Source: Scolanthus callimorphus | Lineage: Eukaryota; Cnidaria; Anthozoa; Actiniaria; Edwardsiidae | Assembly (NCBI GenBank): GCA_033964015.1 | Contig: CM066915.1 | Location: 2,232,001 to 2,296,000 of the forward strand | Direction: 5' to 3' | DNA length: 64,000 bases | Shown: positions 1-30,400 of the stretch, one piece after another | Layout: every line of letters starts with the position of its first letter | Numbering within the stretch: the first letter of the stretch is position 1 | Translations under genes and position numbers: made by a program | Notes under the pieces: model-generated | The model's database searches: none | The model's input: the letters and a program-made list of their open reading frames with translations, nothing else | What the model was told of the DNA's origin: nothing

Positions 1-24
1 CAGTTCAAACAGTATAAAGCTGCC

Positions 25-405
25 GTTACACGGTGCAATGTTTTCTGCAACTTGTCTCGCAAATATGCGTTGCACAAGCCATTGCAGCGTGTAACACCCT
101 CTGCAACGTTGCAGACAGGTTGCTGCAACCGTTGCAGCAAGTAGGATACGATTCTACTTCTCGCAACGGATTGCAGCAAATTGTCTTGCATTGCAGCGTG
201 TAACAGCGAATATTGCAACTTGTCTCGCAATTTCGTTGCCAAAAGCTCTCTCGGGCTTCTTTGCACATGTGCGTTCTGTATCAAAATGGAGGAGAAATAG
301 CAAAAAGTTCGATATGTTGCTTGCGAGCGACCATTGCGAGCTAATATCAGCTGCAATGGCTATCGCATTGCGAGACAAGTTGCAGAAAACATTGCACCGT
401 GTAAC
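25..405. repeat. Inverted-repeat element (MITE-like), TIRs 25-62 and 368-405
   Basis: Both ends read GTTACACGGTGCAATGTTTT and on into CTGCAACTTGTCTCGCAA, in opposite orientation. The interior is built of variants of GTTGCAGC and CTCGCAA words. Just outside, the left flank has TAAAGCTGCC and the right flank ACTCCACCTTA, close to the TTA-AGRCY termini of several other elements here. It has no coding capacity. Confidence 0.8.
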
Positions 406-462
406 TCCACCTTAGGCATTCACTTCTTGCGAACATTAGGGACGGACCATTAGAAAAGTGAT

Positions 463-484
463 GGGGGGGGGGGGGGGGGGGGGG
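463..484 (+). repeat. Poly-G tract of 22 with partial GGGCCGACC-type element
   Basis: There is an unbroken run of 22 G, preceded by AGGGACGGACCATTAGAAAA. This resembles the end of the element at 23550-23795, so it is probably a decayed relative. Run length is likely unreliable in the assembly. The rest of 600-2000 holds AT-rich spacer with no gene or clear repeat that I can see, apart from a weak copy of the CGAGTTCGCAAAATTATG family near 1000-1030. Confidence 0.6.
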
Positions 485-2007
485 TGGGCAAAAAGCAAAA
501 ACAAAAATATTCATACAAGGGAAAAAATAAAAAATAAAAATCATGCAGCCTCTATGGCTCCCCCCCAAAAATTCTTGCAAGATTCCCAAGTTTTGATTAG
601 GAAAAATTGATGTTCTTTCAATGCTTTTCTAGTCATTCAATTGAGTACTCTAAAAATTTCGGATCCAAGCTATATATATTACAATATGGTTTTTGAGAAC
701 TCACGCAATGGAACAATACGATCGCACTCTTTTTAAGAAATGACTACGAATGTTCATTACAACAACATGTATCTTGGCCAGGAGAAACAAACTCCCCCAA
801 ACTATACACAACAAATGGAATGTTTATCTATCTTTTCTCTGAGGCTTTGATGAAATGGGTTTATAAAATCAGGGCGCGCAACAAAAGATAAATTTCTGTG
901 AGAGAAACTGCTCGAAGCTCGATACTTTTCGTGCAGCGCCGAAGTTAAATTGTCGGAATGCTAGGAAGCTAGAAGGCCAGTTGGCGGTTGGAAATCGTAC
1001 ACGCGAGTTCGCAAAATTATGAAAGTCGCACTAATTCCTTGTCCGATAAGCCACAAACAAATTCTAGCAAGTCCTTGCGCTGTAAAAAAATATTCATGCG
1101 ACAAAAACTCTCCGAAAAAAAGTCTCAGATCTGAGGTCAGACAAGCGGATAACATTGACTGACAGAAAGAAATCTCCGTTCTTATGGTAGCATGTTCGCA
1201 ACAGAGGTTTCATAATTAATCTCGAATAATTGTGCATGTAGTATGTTTTCTTCTAGATTATGATCGTGACTACAAGCTAGTAGAGAGGACATTGACAGCA
1301 TCAGACTTAAAGATCCGTCATCAACCGAGAGCCTTTGCGGTCTATTAGCCAATCCGAGCACCCGAAAAACAATGGATCAATTTGGAAACAAAAGAAAACG
1401 GTGCGCAAAGGCTCCCGGTTGATGATGAGCCTTTAAGGTGGCCCGCGGGTAATTATTTGTATGACGAAACTCATTTTGCAATGAGCTTTCAATCCTAATT
1501 TTGGGGGCGATCGTTTAAAGTTGGGAGCCAATAACTGGCCTTGCAAAATAGGTTTCGTCTACAGAGTGGAAATGACAAAAATGAAATGTCTAACTTCGCC
1601 ATATTGCAATATATAAGCTCAAGATTCCGTATACAAAGAGTGTCTATGACCAGAAGCTTATTTCCAAATTTTAAAGAAATCTGGAGAAGACTTTTAGATA
1701 TGATTGAACAAAATTTGCATAATTCCTGATCAAAATACTAGTTCTCCCATAAAATGTCAGAGAAACCAAAGTACCTCAAAGACGGCTCCATTAGAAAAAA
1801 ACCATTTTTGATATCTTATTTTTCATCAGATAAGGATCAAAGAAATATGAGTATGCAAAAAATCAAAGCTTATCTGAGTTAACCGGACCTTACTATTTGA
1901 AATTTAGGTTTCGCTCTGTCAGTTTCGTCACAAAAATAATTACCCGTGTCTGTCTGTCTGCCTGTCTCATCACAGCTAAGAGGGAATTTCACTGATGATC
2001 GCCTCAC

Positions 2008-22023
<20,016 letters not shown>

Positions 22024-22122
22024 CAGACATGCACAAGAATAAACGTTCTTCTAATGTATTGAATTTTTATGCCAGTATTCATCTACGACTTTTCGTCAGA
22101 CGTCTTTTTCTTCACGAGAACT

Positions 22123-22149
22123 TCATTCTTCATCAACTTCGTCCGCCAT
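22123..22149 (-). promoter_or_regulatory. Possible upstream ORF in the NVL 5' leader
   Basis: An ATG in a strong Kozak context (AACATGGCGG) opens an eight-codon frame, MADEVDEE, then TGA. It lies 100 nt upstream of the NVL start chosen at 22023. That start is the first in-frame ATG (reading MNMMPGGTRTGGKKPR). A further out-of-frame ATG (MSDEYDAWG...) lies just before it. If the transcript begins above 22150, this could be a translated uORF. Alternatively it is the true NVL start with a frame or splice change I cannot see. Confidence 0.35.
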
Positions 22150-22264
22150 GTTTGTTGCACGTGAAACTGTGTAGCCGCGCCTTAGTTTGTTAGATGCCTG
22201 GCTACAAAGTCCTACGCGAGTATGACAAAACAAGAGGCTATACAGCGTTCTTTCTAAGAGCAAT

Positions 22265-22290
22265 AACGTGGGGGGGGGGGGGGGGGGGCT
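22265..22290 (+). repeat. Poly-G tract
   Basis: An almost pure run of G (ACGTGGGG...GGGCTTTC) lies upstream of the NVL start. It could stall polymerases and is a likely assembly weak point. Confidence 0.7.
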
Positions 22291-22438
22291 TTCAATAGGC
22301 GATGCAAGAGGCACACAGTTGACCGTCGTGAAAGTAAACGAAATTGTGTAATAGTTACTAGCCAATCAGAAACAAGAATGGTTGGTTTCCAGCCCAGCAG
22401 CCAATCAGGAGCCGAACCAATTCAAATTCCTTGCTTTT

Positions 22439-22590
22439 AATAGGCCATGTTCGAATTACGCTCCAATGCCTACAACCTCAAGTCGAGGCTCTCTTCTAAA
22501 ATTACTGTAAATGTATTAAAACTTGGAGAGAGCCTCGATTTGAAGCTTTCGTCTTGGAGCATTGGAGCGTAATTCGAACCTGGGCTATTA
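22439..22590. repeat. 150-bp perfect-ended foldback element
   Basis: AATAGGCCATGTTCGAATTACG at the left returns inverted as CGTAATTCGAACCTGGGCTATT at the right. Inner arms carry GAGGCTCTC and CTCCAATGC. Lies in the NVL-TATDN3 spacer. Confidence 0.8.
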
Positions 22591-22824
22591 GTTCGCAATT
22601 TGATTGGGTGATAGAAATAGGCAGCCAATGAGAAAGCAAACCAATCGCAAACGCAATTAAATCACGACAGTCATCTGAAATCCGCTCTATTGTGCTTGGG
22701 AGAGTTCCGATAGGTTTAGCCATCAATCACACCTCATTTTGCGCAAACCATAATAGCAGGAGACCGCCCAAAGTCAGGTGAAATTCATGCTAGCAAGAAG
22801 AGTGCTTATTCAAATATCACAACA

Positions 22825-23180
22825 CAACAAGTGGTCAAAATGTACTGCGGACCCACTCGGCTGCGCCTCGTCCACAACATTTTGACCACTTTTTTACATT
22901 CCGTGGTATATAAGAGGACATACCACGGAAAATACAGGCCCTTTGTTTTATACCACAACAAAAAGGCCAAAATAAAAACAAAAACAGCGCGCGTGCTCGG
23001 CGAAACGGTGTTTTCGTTGGTTCTTTTTAGCGCGCGCGCTGAAGATGGCGCGTTTCGTGGCATATACTTTGATGTACCTACGGCTGAGAGCCAATCAGAA
23101 TTCGAGAAACGTGCGCGTTGTGGCATAAAAGAGGACATACCACGGGAAATCAGGACATTTGTTAATTCGTTTATTTCAAA
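22825..23180. repeat. Inverted and direct repeats around GTGGTATATAAGAGGACATACC
   Basis: AAGTGGTCAAAATGT / ACATTTTGACCACTT form a hairpin (22831-22892). GAGGACATACCACGG occurs at about 22914 and again at 23131 beside related AAAACAGCGCGCG words. A frame of 133 codons crosses it but looks non-coding. Confidence 0.5.
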
Positions 23181-23329
23181 CAACAAGCTACATAACAACG
23201 AGGTTTTTCATTCTGATTTTATCAGAAAATAAAATTGGTAGGAAGTTTCTATTACAGCTAAAGTCATTGTTTTGCAATGCGCGTCTTCAGAACGTCGCTT
23301 TTGTTCTGGGATTTCGGGTTTTTCTGTCG

Positions 23330-23470
23330 CGAGTCAAACCATCTAAGCCAATCAGGTTCTTGCCCTATTTCGCCTAGTGCAGTCGACTGGCTTTCTGTCG
23401 CGACGAAAACACAGTCGACTACACTAGTAGGCGAAACATGGCAAGAAACAGAAAAACCTGCAATCAAATA
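23330..23470. repeat. Family H repeat (CCAATCAGGTTCTTGCC ... GCAGTCGACTGGC)
   Basis: An inverted pair carrying TTTCGCCTAGTGCAGTCGAC and the reverse GTCGACTACACTAGTAGGCG. Related copies are at 36690-37030 (three tandem), 51655-51800, 53130-53290 and 57500-57650. Confidence 0.7.
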
Positions 23471-23549
23471 GTGCTTTGAAAAGTTCCGCGAAACAATTAT
23501 TTTGCCTTACAGTAAACAACAAGAAAATAATTTGAATTGCAATTTCATT

Positions 23550-23795
23550 AGGGGCCGACCATTTAACTCTTGAGGGGGGGGGGGGGGGGGGGCTTTTTTG
23601 AAAAAAAAAATCCTGCACGGCCCGAAGGGCCGAAAAAAATTTCCTGCACAGCAAAATGGTGACTAAAACCCTCTTTTCTTATTGGAAAAAAAATTCTCAC
23701 CGCATAACAGAGGTATAAAAAAAAAATCTTGCACTGACAAAAAGCCCACCCCCCCCTCCCCCCTCAAAAGTTAAATTGTCGGCCCCTTAGTTTTC
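23550..23795. repeat. Inverted-repeat element with internal G and C runs
   Basis: GGGGCCGACCATTTAACTCTT with a G run at the left mirrors a C run with CAAAAGTTAAATTGTCGGCCCC at the right. The interior has repeated TTTTTTCCTGCAC-type words. It is a complete relative of the fragment near 440-560. 23800-24400 shows only AT-rich spacer and several SAGCCAATCA words. Confidence 0.75.
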
Positions 23796-24402
23796 CTTAC
23801 TTCAGCCAAATAGAAATGAAAATTCCTAGCAAGTATTTTTTTTTATTTTATTTCAGGAAATAACCCGTCACCTTGTGACGAAATAGATTTCAATTATTTT
23901 CTTCCTGAATTTTTCTCACTGAAGAAAAGAGAGAGAAGACTTAGGGCTTCCTGAGTGGCATGCACGCGCGCAAAAAATGGCGGGGGAAAATCAGCCAATC
24001 ACAAACGCTCCTTTGACAGACGCTATATATAAGATTTATTTATTAATATTTTCGCATTTCCATATTTACAATTTAAGTTTTTTGTAAAATCATATGCCGT
24101 TATGTTTTGCTAGTAATTTTGAATTCTTTAAAAGCAAGCCTTGTTGATACAGTATGGCCTAAAAAAATACATCAGATTGACGCGCAGGAAAACGTAGAGC
24201 AGATTAATTCATAAAAGCCATGAACACGGTACGGTCGAGCCACGGAACCTCGTCTTTTTGTGAACATTCAGCCAATCACATCACGAGAAATGACTCATCA
24301 GCCAATCAAAAAGCACGTCACTGTCCCAGATTAGTAATTATGATTTTAATCTTGAAGAGTCGATTCTGACAGTTCTCGTTTTCAATTCCATTTTTCCATG
24401 GG

Positions 24403-27400
24403 TCACTTTCTAATAAATCTTTGTAGTTTGGGGAATAACTTGAGAGCATTTCTTGTCGTTTCCTCGTAAACTGTTTTGGTCGAAACTCCTTTAATCTTCG
24501 CGATCATTTCACAGGAAAGAGCCACGTTCTTGGGTTCATTTCTCGTCTGTTGAGGAGACAGAATGAGGAATATTATAATAGCACAACTTTTTATGACTTT
24601 ATCGGCGTTTTGAGAGACACGAGAACGTTGTAAAATCACGAGCCGCAGACACTTTCGTTAAATCTGCACACTCGTACACTGACTGGGTCGAGCGAGAAAC
24701 ATTTGACAATTGAAACTACCCAAAGGAATCATTACATATTGGGTGGCAGCAAGATGTACGCCAAGCTGTTGTCGGCTTGCGCAAAAAACGCCTTCGATCA
24801 GCCTGCCTTGATTGAAAGGATGGCCAACAAGAAAAACGTTTGGTGACTTAGGTCCGAAGGAGCGCTTTCGCACAAGCGACATCGATAAAGGAGAAAGGAT
24901 TTCTTGTCCAAATGTTTTCGTCATTCAAGAGTTCTCTTCTCAACATACCTGTTTAACGGCCGCCAATGCGGGAGAATCTGTCTCTAAAATTAGATTGGAC
25001 AGCGGTATCTGTTTTACAATCTTCTGTTTCTGTAGGATAAAAGAAGACTCGTATGTTAAGTGTTAACACTTAAAATAGGGGGATGATCGTCGGGAAGTTT
25101 CAGTTTCATCCCTAAATGATACTCCAAAAAGGGTATTTTTTCCGCCTTTGATTGAGATGCTGCCTTGGTGTTGTCTAATTTACCGTCTTGTCAACAAGTA
25201 CTCTCTCTCTTTCTCGAAGGTTTGCCGCAGTGCTACAGCCCTAAACAATTCCAATCTCCCTTAAATTGTATTGCCCCACCCACGGGCTCCTTGGGTCCAG
25301 TTTTCTAGACCTAATTAATTATTGCTCCTCATGAAAAGTGCACTGAGACGAATCACCAGAACCGCCCGACCGTTGTACCTGTTCTGAGCGTACTATTGAG
25401 GGAGGGATAGAGAAGTAGAAACCAGCATCCACTCCTTGAAGGGCAACAGAGGCGCGGCCATCGAACGCATGAAGAAGCACCCTTTTGGCTCCTGTGTGGA
25501 CATGAAAACACGACGTTATACACCCCGGTTACACAAGTCCGGACGAATTTTTGACCGGGCGAATTTGTAACAGGAACAGGAATACCTGTTTACACGGCAC
25601 CGTGCAAATTTTGTTACACATTGCAGAGGTGTTTACACGGGTTCGTGCAACATTTTGATCGCTTTGTAACATAAACTCGCCTGAAAAGGACTAGTTTTCA
25701 GGCATTACCGGTTCCGGTGTTTACGCGTACTGGTCAAAAGTTGGACCTTCCTTTTGCAAGTCCCCTTGCACACTTTCCCGTGCAAAAATTGGTCCAGTTC
25801 CGCCGGACCCGTGTGAACAGAAGCCGTAAGTGGGCCAGAATTCGCACGGTCAAAATTCGTCCGGGCCCGTGTAACCGGGGTCTTAGTCCTACCGAGCAGC
25901 GACCGGTTTGCAGTAAAAACGAAAAAGGATAAACATGCAACTATCGCGAAGGTGATCACGTGGACATCATGCTGGTTCCGACCCCGCCAGTTCTCCATCT
26001 ACAAATACTCCGGCGATCAAGTTTTTCACTTGGCGAGTAGTTTTATCAGGAGACCTACAGCGGTTTTCACAATTCTGCGAACTCAGCTCCCTGAATCAAA
26101 CATCTAGCAACCCGGTAGCTTTTGCAAAACCTCTGAGTGGTATTTGTGGTTGATAAGTGTTAGTTGTGCGATCGACAGACTGGAAAGAAGCTGCTTAAAA
26201 CAAGTTTGGCTGGTTCTTCAGAGTTCGCAGAATCTCGGGCCTTGACTAAGGACTGGAAGTGAAGAAACAACATGTGACAAACCTTGCTCCTTTAATATCT
26301 GTATTACTGGTCTTCCTGCGGATCTGGAGTGTACATTGCTATAAAAAGACAGGAATAGAATTGGTTTTAGACGATGGGCAAGGATTCTCAAGTTGAGAAT
26401 CAAAATGAGCTCCTCAAAAATGATGACTTGTCTAATACCTTACTGCTTACGTTAGGTACTCACACGGGCAGATCTAATTCTTGGGCAAGTTTGATCTGAC
26501 GAAATAATGAAAAAAAAAAATCAAATGAAGTTAACTATTTGACCGCCCCGCGAGGGTGTCTCCGCTAGCAGAGGTCACTTCTATAAATCTGTGTTTTGGA
26601 GTAGCCTCTGCGCACAAATGTCACAACCTCGTACAGGATCGTGGACGTACTTGACTGGTTTGGCTGGTTTTACAAGAATGGCGTCAGTGTTTTCGCTGCG
26701 AAAACAGCGCGCGCTTTCACAAAAGATTTCTCGATTCAGTCACCAACTCACAACAATTTGCTCAAATTTCGATAGAACCAAAAATGTGATTGGTTCATTG
26801 CTTTTTTCTGCTTTGCCGGGTCATTCTGGAAGCAATATAGCGGCGCCGTGACAAATGCGAATTGCCTGAGAAGAAAAGTCTCCAAGCTCCACTCGGTTAT
26901 AACCCGCTGGTCTTTGTTATCATCATAATCAAACAACAGCAGCATCTGTCTTTTTTTCAATGATTACCTGTCTTATAAAAACCTCTTTCTGTACATCTTT
27001 GTCTTCGTGTGTATTGATAAACCTTGGTGTGAAATCAAGACCAATCTGTATGATAAACAACAACAGACATCACTCTTAAGAGCTAGAAACTCAGTACTGC
27101 CGACCATCAGACATTTTCCAATCAGAATTGACAAATGTGCGAACCGTAAAAAATGTGATATGGTCGGTCAAATTGCCGGGGCTAGATTTCGTTTCTTTTC
27201 CTTTTATGAATTTTCGGGGCTGGTTTACATGCAAACGCAAGCGAAAGGATATCAAACTCGTACATTCCCTTCTTCTTTCTGGTTCACACTAGAACGCAAG
27301 CGCAGACGCAAGCACAAGGAAATCAATACATTGTGTCCCTTGCGCTTGTGCTTGCGTCTAGTGTAAATAAAGCGAACGCAAGCGCGAGCAAAGAAATTAA

Positions 27401-30400
27401 TGTTGACTTTAAGCTTGCGCTTGCGTCGCTGTTATATACACTTGCCTTGCACTTGCGTGTTGAGTAGAGCTTGCTCACACACGAACGCAAGTTCAAAGCA
27501 AGTGTGAATAACAGCGACGCAAGCACAAACCTAAAATCAACATTAAATAGTTTGCTTGCGTTTCCTTTATAATTCACACTAGACGCAAGAACACGTGCAA
27601 ACACAAGGGAACGCAACGTCTCGATTTTCTTGCGCTTGCGTTCTAGTATGAACCACATATAAAGGAAATATATCAGTTAGATATCTTTGCGCTTACGTTT
27701 GCGTTCAAGTGAGAACCAGCCTTAAATAAAACCAGCTCTTAATTAGCTTGCTTGAGCTTGAACGCTTGCACATCAAGTGGTCGCATCACACCCCAGACAC
27801 AGTTAATCCGTGTTTAAGCGGCTTCCTTCGATCGCACAACTCACAATCAGTTATACCCAGGGATAAGCTTCTAATAAAGCCACTTTACTATTTGTACAAT
27901 TGAGCGGCTTCCTTCGATCGCACAACTAGCAATCACAGAGGTTCTGCAAAAGCTACCGGGTGCTTAAGCCGGGGAAATACGAGGGTCAAAATCCCTCAAC
28001 TTGTCGCGCAACATTGCTGCGTTGCAGGTCTAATGTTTGTTGCTCGTTTTTCATCAAATTCACAACTTGTAGCGCGACTTTTTGTTTTGATGATCACACA
28101 TGCGACGACCAAGGCGAATTTGGCTCCTTAGCACTTCATTTCTATTGACCAACCAACTTGAATCGTAGGCAAAATGTTGAGCGACAAGTTGTGTGTTTGA
28201 TGAAAAACGAGCAACAAAGCCAGAATTTGTGTCTCAAAGTAGACCCGCGCTCTACTTCGCGCAACAAGTTTTCACAACCTGCAACAAATGTTTTTGTTGC
28301 GCGACAAGTTGTGGCGCGAGATGAAAAACGCGAAACATCGATCATCAACTTGCAACGCAACAATGTTACGCGACAAGTTGAGGGATTTTGTGCCTCGTAT
28401 TTCCCCGGCTTTAGATGCTTGATTCAGGGAACGCGTTGAGAACACTAAAATTAGTCGGTGCGGAGTTTGCAGAGCGCTCGAGACGTTCATGCCATTATAA
28501 TTCCTTTGTTCTATTTCTTGGTTTCTTGAATGCTAAACTTTATTTTATTTCAAGACCAGCTCTCAAGCAGAGAAGCTCTGAAAACAAGGATGTGCACGAG
28601 GCCCATTGCGGGTGTAACTGCTCGAGCAATGATGCGCGCGCCGAAGACGTCATAAAGCTACCAACAACAAACAAACGTCTCCAGGGACAACATCCTTGCA
28701 CATTTACGTGAATTTCAGCTACAAGTTGTTTTATAAGCGAGTGTTCTCTATAGAAATGAAGTTCGGCTAGACCATAGAAATCATGTTGAGTGAGTTAGTG
28801 TCGCTGTTGTTGGTGCTTGCGGTTGGTTTGTTCTCGCTGTACATCGCAACGTCTATCGCACCTGCCGGAGGACTCATTGTGTTCAATGTGAGGCAAGGTA
28901 AGATGGAAAAAAAGCCTTTTGTTAGTTAGTTTGTTTCAGGGAAATGTGTACTTTTGCTCGCTTTACCGCGTTGCGCGCCGAAACCGATGCCTGACAAATT
29001 TGGCGGCCCGTTTGACCAATCAGCGAACAGACTACATTACAAGGCGGGGAACATAGTAATAAGTAGCTCTTTTTTCTCGCCTTGCAATGTCATGTGTCAA
29101 AAAACATGTAAAAAACAAGCTAGTATGCATGTAGCTGACTTGTAAGCTTGTGACTGGCAAACAAAACTAGCTTTTCATATCTAACATAATTTGAATTTCT
29201 TGCTTCACGGAAGTCAATGTCCAATTTTCTTTATCGATTTTTCACTTACAACTTTTTATTTGCAGACTCTGGTGAGATAATATACGTGAATGGTCTCTGT
29301 CTGTTGAGAGGATATCTACGTGAGCACTGGAATATGGACTTTATGCCGCCCTGGTTCTGGCCACAGATTCTATTGTACGAGTATAGACAACAAACACTGC
29401 ATGTGTGTAGGGTCATTATCGCGGTGAATTATGTGATTGTGGCGTGTCAAGTGGTGCTGTGCTGGTTGATCCCCCTTGTGCGCTATTGGCGAAGAATGAA
29501 GAAACAGAACAAGCGGGGAGAACCCAGGAAGGAGTCCCAGGGGGCGTACAGTGAAGCGCCCATGGATAATGCAGAGTGGGAGGCCAAGGAAGAGATGCCT
29601 GACGGAAATAGTCATCAAGGGAGCTCACCATCTTGTACTCCTCCTAGTAAAGAGGGACCACTGAACAAGAACCTTGTTTGGGTTTTCTTCAACCAGTACA
29701 GATTACACGCTCCCTATATCTTCACGATATAAAACCCTTAATATCTTAGCTCTATTTCGTCAAACTCTGCATGGAACTTTTAAACTCTAACACAAAATGC
29801 AGTGCAACTCATCAAAAAATACTTTTAGAACATTCTCGTTTGTGTGTAACACACAATTTGCTCTGTCACTTTTCTGTAAGCCAACGACGGACCAATCTTT
29901 GATTCATGAAATAAACAAGTGAGTTATAGAAATTTTGTCACTTTATATTTAACAAGCGCCATACTTTGCACTCCTAAGCAATTTACAGTGATGTGTCATT
30001 CCAAACTGTTGCCTCCACAAGCAGTTTGCAAGTTCACAATGCACACTTTAATTAATCTACAGTTTCTTCCTTCCTCCTTTAAGACCCCGTCCACGCTACA
30101 CCGTTTTCAAATGAAAACGGATACTTTTGCGTCCACATCGTTTTCGCCCGTCCACACTACAACGCGTATCCGTACGAAAACGCTCTTATGCATTCAGTGC
30201 GCATGCTCAAATAAGGAAAACGCATGCGCATTTCGATCTGTCAGGCCGCGTAATCGGTCGGGTTTGCTGTGGTGATGTCATCGTTTTCACCTGTCCACAC
30301 ACACACAGCGTTTTCAAACAGCTCCATGTTCAAATCACTCCACTCTGGAGAGCGATGACTTGTTGTTGACTTCGAGTCATCCAGCAACAGGCATGCTATA

